Source of the DNA: Medicago truncatula
Lineage: Eukaryota; Streptophyta; Magnoliopsida; Fabales; Fabaceae
NCBI RefSeq assembly: GCF_003473485.1
Contig: NC_053042.1
Span: forward strand, 48,447,762-48,511,761
Length of the DNA stretch: 64,000 nucleotides
Direction of reading: 5' to 3'
Shown here: positions 1 through 18,762 of the stretch, in pieces
Layout: every line of letters starts with the position of its first letter
How positions within the stretch are numbered: the stretch's first letter is position 1
Made by a program: the position numbers and the translations under genes
Notes under the pieces: generated by a model
Told to the model about the DNA's origin: nothing
The model's input: only the letters and a program-made list of their open reading frames with translations
The model's database searches: none

Positions 1-274
1 TAATTTATGGTCAAAATTGTATGTTGGTCATTTTTTCCTTGACAAAATTGAATTTGAGACTTTAAGAAAGAGCATGCTCACAAATCTCGAATCAATACCA
101 CTAAACCATTTCAAGCAGATTCATTTTTTTCTTCTTCTGACATAAGCGATCAAAATTGTGCAATTAGAAATAAATAAGCATCAAAAACCGTGGTTTGACC
201 AAAATAGGGGATGAAAATTGCACTAAAGCTTATGTTGGATGTAACATATTTTGGGTTTTCAGAATATGACAAAC
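1..274. other. Intergenic, AT-rich
   Basis: I see no coding region, RNA gene or clear repeat structure in this stretch. It ends at the target-site duplication of the SINE that follows. Confidence 0.5.
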
Positions 275-291
275 AAATGTTCAAATCTCAA

Positions 292-435
292 GTCCTGTGA
301 GCATAGTTCAGCTGGTAGAGCTGGTAGGACAATGCATTATTATATGTTGGGGCTGGAGTTCGAACCCCGTACACCCTACTTATTCATCTTATAAGATGAA
401 TTCTAGCCACTAAACTGCCTAACCAAAAACAAAAA
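292..435 (+). repeat. tRNA-derived SINE with perfect target-site duplication
   Basis: The 5' part looks like a tRNA: an A-box-like stretch (TAGTTCAGCTGGTAGAG, near 305) and a B-box-like stretch (GAGTTCGAACCCC, near 357). A tRNA-unrelated body follows, with the phrase ACTTATTCATCTTATAAGATG and an A-rich 3' end. The element is flanked by a 17-bp direct repeat, AAATGTTCAAATCTCAA, at 275-291 and 436-452, which is the expected signature of LINE-driven retroposition. The same body phrase recurs in degenerate copies near 13.5 kb and 27.4 kb. It is not a functional tRNA gene, because the acceptor stem and anticodon arm cannot fold. Confidence 0.88.
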
Positions 436-824
436 AAATGTTCAAATCTCAAACGAAACAATTATTTACGTGCAATATTAGATGCACCTCAAATAATATC
501 AATTTTTTCTTCTTCTTTTTTTTTTTTATAAAAAAAAATATCAATTTTTTCTATTAAAAATAATATCACATTTTCATTCTAATGTTAGACTGTATTTGTT
601 AATATTTTCCTTAATTAATTTCAACACATTTCAAAAACTCTATTTTTTCCTATTCTATATTTTTATCAATCTATATAAAAATGGATATATTTGAAAATCG
701 AAAAATAAGATTTATAAATTGGGGTTCTCCAGAGACGACAGAGGATCATCCAGCTTCCGGTTCTTGTTCGGTTTCGTTCGTTCGTTCAGTTTTCACCAAA
801 TCAAATCAAAATATAATCTTTCCA

Positions 825-3371
825 ATGGTAATTACTTTTCTTTCATTACCAGATTCACTCTTTTCATTTTCATCATTTCAAATGTTACTATTAATTTGAT
901 TATTTTTTTTATTTTTATTATTGTTATATTGTCAGATGAAATTTATTTATGTTATGGATCTAGAATAGGATAATTTCATACGTTCAATGCATGCTCATCC
1001 TTACACTAATTCTTTATTACAGTTCATAAATGTTTCTTTTTTTGAAGGGGTTAAGTGTCTCAATTTGGGTTTATTTTAATGCTTTTCATGAACAAAATCA
1101 TTCTTAACTGTTTTAATCAAATTATTCATTTTGGGTTAAGCTGGATTAATAATTATGCTATAAACAATGTATTATATGCACAAAATTAGATAAACATGAT
1201 AACCATCAAATTTGAAATGAGCTGAAGAACATGTTTCTAGTTTTTTTGTGACAGCTGGCACAAGTGTTTATGTTCTGATTTTTAACAAAAATATTGGAGA
1301 ACTAAATGGGGGTGTTTTATTAACTTTTAGTGATTGTGTTTTTCATCGAACACACATGACTCCAGAGTCAAGAGCCGAGCCTACTAATGATGCATTTAGA
1401 ATAGTATTGTATACAATTGTACATATTTGGAGCTTCACTTAATCACTTTTGATTTTACAGAGTTATGAACCATTTCAGTAAGACTTTGTATACTTTTCAT
1501 CGCAGGAAGCTGTTTGTCTCACTTGCGGTGATGTAGGTTTTCCAGAGGCGATAGTTTTTTGCACCGAGTGTCAGGCTTGTGCTCTTCACAGGTACTTATT
1601 GTTCACTCCTTTTCTGTGCATGCATCGTTTGATGTTCTTATAGAAATTTTTTCGTTATCATACTTAGCTTCATGTGCCAACACCTCGAATGCCATTTATA
1701 CATTCTTTGAAGTTACAATTTTAGAGTACTGAGAGTGTATAGTCTTAGGTTGAACGATCCAAAGAGTAATTGGAATGATACTACTTGCCGCCTGATAGTT
1801 ATAACCTTATCGCCTGTTTTAATATAACATGGAGTTATTCTTATATGTAATTGCGTTATACAAAGCTGATATATTATTTCGGATTTTAGTAAAAGTGTTT
1901 TTTGAATTATGATTTGCTTCTGCAGTAGGCTTTTGTCGTCTGCATTGCTCTAGTTGTTTCTTAATATTGACATAAGGATGCTCTCAAAATTTCAATAGGT
2001 ACTGAAGTATGAAGGTAATGTTTGTGAGCGTTCCCATCCCATCCATTATAGTTTGGTTTGGGTGAATCAAAAGATTACTGGAGAGATAACCAACCCGATT
2101 GTGTTCATACTATCAACTTAAAACTGAATCTGTTTTATCCTCCCAATGTTTTATTAAATTTAAAATTTTCATTTATAAAGTTGCAATCTAATGTTCTACA
2201 AGTCCTTTTTTCTTTCTTTCAGGTACTGTTTAGACGGACCTGTGATTTTTACCGATGAAGTGATATGGTTTTGTGAGGACTGTGAACCAGAGGCAAAGAG
2301 ATTGAAGACTAACTCTGGAAATCTGGCCAGAATTGCAATCCAATCCCGAGCAAAACTGAAATATTGCGTTAAGGGATTGAAGAAAAGCAAACAACAGAAT
2401 AAAAAGGAGATGGAAGAGAAGCCATCAAAGACCCTTTCATCCAACAGTCGCTGTTCAACTGAGCTTGAGCATCCTCAATCTGATACCAGCCATAATCAAG
2501 AAAGTGAATCGAAAAATGAGTGTGGACCAGTTCCAACAGATGCAGCAAACTCCAATGTAGATTCTAAACCTGTTCAAATATCTCAAGCTACCGCCACTGA
2601 TGATCTAATTATAGCATTAGAAGGTCATGTTGATGCGAAGCCTATTGCTGATCCAATCTGGAGGTATGAACTTTGTTTTGCCACCTTCATTTGAAAATCA
2701 GCGAACTTCTGTAACTTAATTGTGATTATGATCCAAGTTGATTTTGCTGGCTAATAGGGGAAATTTGATCTTCTGCGATAAAAGTAAAACTATTGGTAGA
2801 GTCAATGGACTTCTGGCCCATTTGTCCAATATAGCATCCCCCAAAGTTCTGGACGAGATGAAATTCTTCCCGCATGTGCTTTCCGCAGATTTGCTTCCCA
2901 GATCTGAGGTGTGGCCTAATAGCTTCAAGGAGGAAGGACCAACTGATGAAAGCATTGCTCTTTATTTCTTTCCTGGGAATAGAAGGTAAGTTCTTTTAGA
3001 CATATTTTACATCATATTAAGGTGATCTTTCTTTAATTTGTATATCTATGAAATATTTCCTCTATAGATTATCTATAAAGGCCTTTGACAAGCTGGTTGA
3101 TGATATCATTTGCACTGAAGCTGCCGTAAGAGTTGTAACTGAAAATGCAGTGCTTTTAATTTTTCCTTCTGACTTGCTTCCAATCCGACATCAGAGTGAG
3201 CTTCATCTATTCCAGCTCTTCAGTTGAATATTTCAGTCAAATTATTTATACATCTTAGATTACGTTTTAATTTGAGTTATCCTTTGGACAGAATTTCAAA
3301 CCAAGTATTACTTGTGGGGTGTCTTCAAAAAAAAGCAAACTTCACACGAGACAAATGGTGATGTCTGCTGA
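825..3371 (+). CDS. PHD-finger protein, AIPP2-like (321 aa, 6 coding exons)
   Basis: Coding exons: 825-827, 1506-1591, 2223-2663, 2758-2985, 3068-3195 and 3292-3371, all with GT-AG junctions in frame (966 nt including the stop). The first exon contributes only the ATG, placed directly before a GTAATT donor. The next exon begins EAVCLTCGD, which matches the usual start of this family. Residues 5-49 form a C4HC3 PHD finger (C5, C8, C20, C23, H28, C31, C46, C49, with W44 two residues before C46). A low-complexity, Lys/Ser-rich linker follows. From about residue 172 to 310 there is the conserved C-terminal domain described for AIPP2-type proteins (SPOC-like), including WRGNLIFCD and IALYFFPGNRR. 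Known Arabidopsis relatives (AIPP2/PAIPP2) act in histone-reader complexes with BAH proteins that repress transcription. A similar nuclear role here is inferred from family resemblance. Confidence 0.82.
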
Positions 3372-5482
3372 GAGAATGCCAAACTCGTAACTCGACATAA
3401 CAGTTGTCCATTTAATATTTTGAGAAATAATAGTATTCATAGTTTTAATGCATAGTACTCTTGTGGTAGTTATATGATACACATGATAGGATGTTGGAAC
3501 GAATAGTTAATATTAATTTGATCACATGATATTTGCATGATAGGGTGTTGTTACTTAGTTGCATATAATTTAACCATATGTTTAGCATGGAGTTTTCCTA
3601 GTTAATTGGTAATTATTTAGGTAAGGACTCTCATTCCTAACTAATCCATAGATAATTTTAGGGTTAATTAAGTTTTTAGTTCCTATAAATTCTAAGGGAG
3701 TGTTTGTTTCATAGATTCTAAATATATTCCTGGAAATTCAGGGTTGGAAATTAAAACTCTCGTGCTTCTTACAATGGAACCAATAATAGTTCCCAGGAAA
3801 TAATGATGTCCAGAAAACGGTTTATCCACGTTGGCAGTCATCTTAATCACACTTTTAATAGAAGTGGGAGTATAATTTACTCTGAGGAAAAACAAATTCA
3901 GTTTCTATGTAAAAGTACTGTCCTACCCCCACCGCACACGATTTCACATCTCTATTGTCTAGTTTTTTTTCTTTCTTTTTTTCTTTTCTGATATCTATCG
4001 TGTATTTCTTCTATACCTACCGTTTCTATAATTTTAATCGGATTGAAAGAAGAAAACAAAGATGACCATCATTTTTTTGTCATGTGGTTGAACAAGTAAT
4101 AATCATACTCACAATCAAATGTATAAATTTAATCAAGACTTTTGATTAGCTCCAAAGATCATATACATCACAAAGATTGAGAACATGAGTAGTGCTAAGT
4201 GGTGGGTTATACATTGGTTTCTTCCGATAAGAGAATGAGTGTTGAAAAGAGAGTCCTTAGCCTTCCACTTAAGAACATATAAGTATTCATAAAGTAACAT
4301 GTTGGTAAAAGATGAAAAATTGTATGCCAATAAACCTATTATAGTGGTTAGTGAACACTAACATTTATAATCAAGTCGAGAGGTTGCCCTGAGTATAGGC
4401 GGGAGGGGTGGCCGTCTAGGACACCATTTATTTAAGGACATTAAAATTGTTTTGACTCACTTTGATTAATTATATTGATAATATATATTTCAAGAATATT
4501 GATTATGAATAAATCTTTTACATTTTACAATAAATAAATACAAGAAGAAAACACTTGAATATTTAAAAGGACATAACTTTATTTGATTTATCCAGGGCAA
4601 AAAAAATTAGGATCGACCTAAATAAATTTCTAACTAAATGTAAACTGGTATTTGTGTTATCTTTCTTAAACTTTGTTTTCATCTCACTTACCAAAATATA
4701 GCATCTTTTTGAGAAAAAGTTGATAGTTGTGTTAATTTTGTTGGCAATGAAAAATATGTAACATAAATAATATATATTAGTATAGAAATATATAAAATAT
4801 ATAAGGAACGAATTATCTGAAAGATATTACTCCACTCACATTCTTTGTATTCATTTTCTCTCCTTTCGCTTTATTTCGTCATCCAAACAAAACATTAATA
4901 AGAGACAAAGGGAGTAAACAAAAGGAATCCATCTTTCTTTGAAACAACAAAAAAAAGGAATCCAGTGAGAAATGAGTGAGATCTGAGAATCAGGTAATTG
5001 CCGCCAATGCCCTGTATCCAACAACAAGAAAACGACAAACCCACAGCCACAGGCCACATGTGTGTGTGGAGAGTATAGTTGTTCATAACTTCAAATTCAA
5101 GTAGAACACTCTTCTCACTTACTTTAAGAAATTACTTAAGAAATCGTTTGACTCACCAAAAACGGTTGACTTATTTGAAATATTAATAACAAGGGTTTTG
5201 CTCAAGATTGTGGACGTTGTTTAAAGAACCTTGAAGAAAACACTATCTTAAAATTACAAGTTAGTAAACATATACTATAAAAGTTAAACTACATAGTTTT
5301 GAATGGTTAAAAGTTATTTTACATGACACATCTTCAATCTGAATAAGAAAATTTTAAATTATAAATAATAATTTTAAAATTTTTAAGAAGTTGACCGCCC
5401 AATTTTTAATGTCACATTACTAAGTTTATTTTCTTAACTAGTGTTTGGGCCTCAGGTTAACATATATATATATATATATTAA
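3372..5482. other. Intergenic, no gene recognised
   Basis: This stretch holds the 3' UTR of the PHD gene and AT-rich spacer. A more GC-rich piece near 4375-4430, followed by a tract near 4595-4630, looks like the remains of a DNA transposon, but I could not define its ends. A short AT dinucleotide run lies at about 5461-5480. The short ORFs here have no recognisable domain. Confidence 0.4.
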
Positions 5483-5483
5483 G

Positions 5484-5890
5484 GCAAATTCTATGGTACA
5501 CTCAAAAATTTAAATGTACCCGTACACCAAATTATCAAATTTATATTAAAACGGGTTGTTTTTTCGAAGAAAAAGAATTGTTTTCTATCATTAACAATTA
5601 CAATAATTAGATCTTAGTTACCGAAAGTGTCGACGAAATAAAATTTACATTTTTTGAATTTTTGTTACATATAACAAAGAATATTTATTATTTTTTTATG
5701 AGAAAATGTTAAAAATTTAATATGATTCTTATAAACAATGAAATGCTGTTTATTCTTATAAAATAATGTCTTATAAAATATAAATATGGATAAATAATTC
5801 TTTATTTTATAAAATAATCGTTAAATTATAAATATTTGAAGCAGGAGTATCGGTACACCTCAATTTGTGAGATGTACCGTAGAAGTTCCC
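5484..5890. repeat. MITE-like element with terminal inverted repeats
   Basis: The left end (GGCAAATTCTATGGTACACT) and the reverse complement of the right end (GGAACTTCTACGGTACATCT) are imperfect inverted repeats. Each contains a GTACACC/GGTGTAC motif slightly further in. The flanks (ATATATTAA and CATGTATTA) resemble a diverged 9-bp target duplication. No coding capacity is visible. This points to a non-autonomous, Mutator-type MITE; the exact ends are uncertain by a few bases. Confidence 0.6.
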
Positions 5891-7191
5891 ATGTATTAAA
5901 GGATTTCACAAATTTGTTATCATGGGATATATAAATTTAAATAATTTTAAAAAGAATGAAATGACATATGAAACGTGAGATGTGGTTACATTAGGCAACA
6001 AAAAAGAAGAGAAATAGAACAAAAGAAGAGACGTGAGCCATGACGACATCGTGCATGTATGTAAGTTACCATATATTTCTACTCACCTCACCTCTATGTG
6101 TCCAATCTTCTTGAATTGAATAAGATGAAAATAATTAAACCAAACAAGGAATTTAACATCTAACATTCTTTTCTTCTTCTTTCGTTATTTGTCACCCTTA
6201 ATTCCAGCGCTTCTTCTATTACAGGTTTGCTTATTTGTCACCCTTAATTTCATGTTGTATAGTATTCTTTATGTAATTTAATCATTTCTTATGCTTTGTA
6301 TTTTCATATGCTTAGTTACTCCATATTACTCTTCTCTGCACTTCTAGCAACTCATTTTTTATTGGTTAAAATATACATGGACCTCACCAAATCATAAAAT
6401 ATATATGAATCCCGCCAAATCATGTAGATTTCATCCATATGAATTATAATTAATAAGAGTGTGCTGATAATTGTGTGTGTAGAGTATGTGTTGTTAGCAT
6501 TGTTCAACCATAACAATAAACATAAAGCTTATAATTTGTGTTTTTGTATGTTGTTTTCTTTTATGGTGGTTGAAGCATTTATGTTTGTGTTTCTCACCAA
6601 TGTCACAATGTGTGTTCTCTTGGCCTTATTAACTGAGTTATGAGCAATTATAATGTATGCTGAAACAAGTTCTGTGACTTTGCTTGATTCATTGACAGGT
6701 CAGTGTATGATATTACTTCTCAGAAGCACATGATGTTGATATAAGTAATATCTGCTTGTGCAAATTTGTCTTTTCAGTTCATGGTTTTTTTTAGAAACAG
6801 TACTGCGATTTGGACCGCGACATCAAGGTTGATGATGTCTTCATAATTGCAAGGTGATCCAGATCGAGGCAACTTCATCAACCATATTAATTTAACTGTG
6901 ATTTTCGACAATATCAAGGACGTGATTCGTATTAACTTCTTTTTTAAGTAAGATTCTGGATTGTAACTAGCTAGAGATAATTATATATATTTTCATGTAC
7001 AAGTAATATTACTTTTTTTTTTTTTTACTGTTGTCTATGTAGTTTACTTTTTGGTTTTGTTTACTCTTTGAAATCAACTTAGGAACGTAATAAACATTTT
7101 TTGGGGTTTAAAGGTTTTGTCCAACAAAAGCATAATATGCTGAACTTTATGTTTTTTTACAGATTTTGAGCGCAGAGAGAAGATAAAGAAA
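5891..7191 (+). promoter_or_regulatory. Upstream region and probable 5'-UTR introns of the ABCC gene
   Basis: There is no convincing ORF. Pyrimidine-rich sequence from about 6170 looks like transcribed leader. A clear acceptor (T-rich tract then ACAG at 7159-7162) leaves a 29-nt leader exon just before the ATG at 7192, so at least one intron probably interrupts the 5' UTR. The leader exon boundaries further upstream cannot be fixed from sequence alone. Confidence 0.5.
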
Positions 7192-14912
<7,721 letters not shown>

Positions 14913-15779
14913 GGCCCACCTTAGTGACTGTTGAATCGCGACAAATGTTTAAGGAATGTTACTCTTCTCACTTTACATAACTCAACTGTAGTTAACTATG
15001 TTTTGATTTCTACCTAAGATATTTTTTAGAGCGGTTTAATCATCTTTAAATCAATTTAACCAATCTTACAAGTGTTCAACGACACTTTACTGTTGTTGCA
15101 AAACTGAACGGGAACCTACAACTTTGTAATCACAATTATGTTTTTGGTTTCTAGTGGGTCCCATGTTCCTATCCATTCCCATGGCGTTTATTTGTGGGAA
15201 ACGTTGACCATTCCTAGTGCCTCTTAAAAAGAGCATGCCTCTCAACAACTTGAAAGTTTCTATGAATTTGTTGCTATTCTAATCACAATAATGGTTTTTG
15301 GTAACTTTGTAAATGTTAATGGACGATCCGGCGTTAGATAATTGATTGATTCATTGCCACTAACGTGAATGGCATGGCATGGCAAGCTCACTTGTTTATG
15401 GCGTCGACGAAGATTTGTTCTGTCCTTTGCAACAATTCAATGGCTGATCACACGGTGGCAAACTATGATGACCCCAATAAAGCACATATGCACGAATAAA
15501 TAGTACATATACTCGCTCTCCGTTCCTTTTTAAGCGTCACTTTTGCAGAAAATCTTTGTTCCTATTTAACTTTCATTTTCAAAGTTCAATGCAACATTAA
15601 ATATTGTTTTACCAATATTATCCTTAGTTATTTATTGCATAGAGAGAAATATATGAAATGAGATATTAAATGAATAAGGTCATTACAGTAAAACTATAGC
15701 TTATTGCATCAAAAGTAGTATCATCTAACATGCAAGAAGCTGCTCCTGCATATGAGATAAAGGGAAGAACCATGTCCTT
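14913..15779. other. Intergenic; Stowaway-like fragment
   Basis: No gene is recognised. Around 15505-15560 one end of a Stowaway-type MITE is visible (CTCTCCGTTCCTTTTTAAG), but I cannot find a matching opposite end. The remainder is spacer. Confidence 0.4.
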
Positions 15780-16780
15780 GGAGAATGAGAATTAAAGATT
15801 CAAGCTGAAAGCCCAGTGGATTTCACCTCTCTAGCATATCATGGATGCGACATTGGCAAATACTATGAAGCACAAGGGCTTTCAAACTACTTCAACTTTT
15901 TGAATGGACCTACCTATCAGACGTTGGTACATCACTTATGGGTTAGGGCAAGCATCTACGACAGAGAAGCATCTAAGCTTGAAGAAGCTGAGAAAGATCT
16001 GTTAAACCTAGAACTTAAAGGGAAATCAAGAGAAGAAATGGGTTTGGAACCCTTTGAAAGGACTGAGATTAGGTCCAGTATTATGGGGATTCATGTTCAC
16101 ATATCAGAAGACATAATAGCCTTCGTTCTCAGAAGGCCTGCTGAAGGTACTTACAGGTCTGGGATCAAGAAAGTAAAGACCGTCCATGGAATGAGATTGT
16201 TAATCAATCACTCTTTAACAGCAAAGAGAAGGGTGTCTATGCTTATATGACCATGGAAAAGAAGATGATGTTGAAGATTCAAAATGACAATCTGCTACCA
16301 AGAGGTGGTGGCAGTGATCAACCATCATTGGAGCACAAGATTTTTCTCCATCTTTTTCATCACTGGTGAACCAGCAAATGTGCCAAGATATATCTTCAGG
16401 CACATGATTCAACAGCTAAGAGAGAGCTAGCTGAAGAACAGATGTTGGGTGCCATATGGAAGGCTCATCTCAGAGATATTTCACCAAGGAGGACTCATAA
16501 ACCTTCTTTGCAATGTGGATTTCTTCACTGATGATCAGTTGGGAACTGAGACTGAGAAAATTATCAATGGAGAGACTCTGAAAAACATGAGGTTAATCAG
16601 CAAGGAAAGCTACAAAAAGCTAAGCACATATATGAAGGAATCTGATGCAGTCTCAGCAATAATGAAGGACTTCCCTCCAATCTGCAAACAAGATCCCCTT
16701 GAGGTTCAAATGCATTACATCAAGGATCATTTTGCCACAACAGACACCAAAATCCGTCTGAAGGTACATATAATATTTTC
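15780..16780 (+). pseudogene. Broken retrotransposon-associated protein (putative plant transposon domain)
   Basis: Translated pieces recall a domain common in legume Ty3-gypsy-type elements. Examples are FLNGPTYQTLVHHLWVRASI and EEMGLEPFERTEIRSSIMGI near 15895-16095, then LLPRGGGSDQPSLEHK near 16293, GEPANVPRYIF near 16366, and PYGRLISEIFHQGG near 16449. The match continues in pieces to about 16780 (DDQLGTETEKIINGETLK). The pieces lie in different frames, with at least two frameshifts and internal stops, so this is a decayed copy. No LTRs, protease or reverse transcriptase are visible next to it. The family identity is from memory of similar legume proteins, not from a search. Confidence 0.65.
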
Positions 16781-17110
16781 AACAAAGTTCACATATATGA
16801 TCTTATTTTATGATTAAAAGGCTCCAATTGGTTTTTTTTTTTAGAAAAAGAAGCTTCAATTAGTTATTAAGGTATCGTTTGGCCTGGCTTTTTTTACAGT
16901 CTAAAAGCTACTTTAAAACAAAGTTAAAATAAAGGTATTTAAGAAAAAGTTAAAACTGTTTGGTTTCTTAATTTTTTTTTTAGTTTTAAAACTAATTTTA
17001 AGTTAAAAGTTAAATATTGTACAAAACCTACTTCTCGACAATTTATTTCACAAGCACCTCTCTTAAACTCACGATGTGAACCTTTTCTTTTATTTTTTAG
17101 TATTATATTT

Positions 17111-17600
17111 GGGTGCCCACTAATATGAACCCTATTTTTTCAGGTCCATCGATGGTCCTCTTCATGTGACTGTCTATAGTAGGTGACATGCGGTCCCTTT
17201 CAAATTTTAAGTTGTGTAATTTAGTAAATTAATTTATTCATTGTTTTTCTCATCCATTTTTGGAGTTTACCATTTAATCGATGTCTTGTTGGAGATATAT
17301 CATACAATGAAATAGGCATCATATATGTCTTCTTAATTCCAATCCAGATCACTAAAACTCCACTTCTAAATGGGTATAATCAAAATGAAAAGAGAACCTA
17401 ATTTCTCAACAAGGAAAAACAAAAGGTGAAAGCTTTCAATTTTAGACTGAACATAACTCAATAAAAAAACAAAACCCAGTTAAATTGCTAAAAAAAAATG
17501 AATGACTTTTTTTGCTAACTAGAAAGTGACTGGCTATACTCAGTCATGTAAAGAGGATCATGAGTGGACCAAAAAATATGAGTCCATATTAGGGGTTACC
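17111..17600. mobile_element. MITE inside the left arm of the long-TIR element (about 490 bp)
   Basis: It interrupts the alignment of the left arm with the right arm. The ends are inverted repeats: GGGTGCCCACTAATATGAAC on the left, and GGTAACCCCTAATATGGAC as the reverse complement of the right. The flanks are TTATATTT (17103-17110 and 17601-17608). If the first G is counted as flank, the duplication is 9 bp (TTATATTTG), as in Mutator-like elements; 8 bp would suggest hAT. The right arm of the host element lacks it, which confirms it is a later insertion. Confidence 0.78.
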
Positions 17601-18762
17601 TTATATTTGAATATGTTTTTTTTTCTTCCGTTTTTTTTTTTTGAAGCGGTACATTTAATGTCTTTTGAAGGAGGGTCCAGTTAATTTTATTATCTTTTTT
17701 TGAAGGAATTTTTTTATCTTTTTATCACTTATATATTTAATTTCAATATCGTTTAATTATCACAACCTCACAAATATTTTTATTCACACTGTCATTGAGT
17801 GACACCAAATATTTTTATTCCCTTTCTTCAACCTTGCAAATATATACACACATTAGCGTTTAGAGTAATACTTTATGTTTGTCTGTCTGTTTTGTTACAC
17901 TAATGCGTATAATTTTTTTTAGTGTTGCATAATGCGTATAATTATTTTTATAAAATTTTGATTTTAATTAAAAATATAAGTATAGATGCCTAAAAAAATT
18001 ATATTATATATATTTTGCACCTTTATATTGTAACAAACTATGCATATCTTTTTCTTATTAAAAAAAAACTAAACATATCTTTTTCAATGACACTAACAAT
18101 GTAACAAATATAATATTATATAATATAAATTCTTATCTTTTTGAATGACACCAAAAATATGGTATTCTTATAACAAAATTTGTTATAGAGTATAATTTGT
18201 TGGAACAAAATGTGTTTAGCAATAACACTTAAGAGTTTTGATGATAACAAAGTATTAAAAATTGTCAATTGGATATGCTAAAATTTGTTCAAGTGTACAG
18301 GACTATAGACAAAAATTTGACATCTTAAAAAGGTCTTGGAAGAACAAATAAAGAGCAAATACATCAACAAAAAGGGAAGCTTAAAGCGTCTGAAGAAAAC
18401 TGCTCCTGAAGATAAAGCGCTCCTGAACACAAAGTGCTCCTGAAGTGATGACGTCATCAGAAGCAAGTTTATCAGAAGCTGAGAATCACCATAAGCTGTA
18501 GTTCATCAGGAGATGCAACTTAAAGCTTCAAAAGTTGTTTAAAGGATTCAAACTCGTCTAAGGTTTGTAGAAGACTGAAAAAGTATAGCAACGACTATTT
18601 TGGAAGGATTTGAAGGCTTTGTATGCTTATTCTTCAAAGAGTGTTGACATAGTACGTTTGTACGAAGTGTACAACTACTATCTCCACTACTCTGTTTTTG
18701 TCTCTGCTACAAGACAAGAAAAATAACTCTGCATGCAATGATGTTCCTTCTCAATGGGAATG

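Noticed and set aside
297-370. Possible tRNA gene (A and B boxes)
   Set aside because: The arms do not pair and the sequence continues into a SINE body with a target duplication.
681-973. Short ORFs overlapping the first exon of the PHD gene
   Set aside because: They are in leader and intron sequence; the spliced model starting at 825 explains the gene better.
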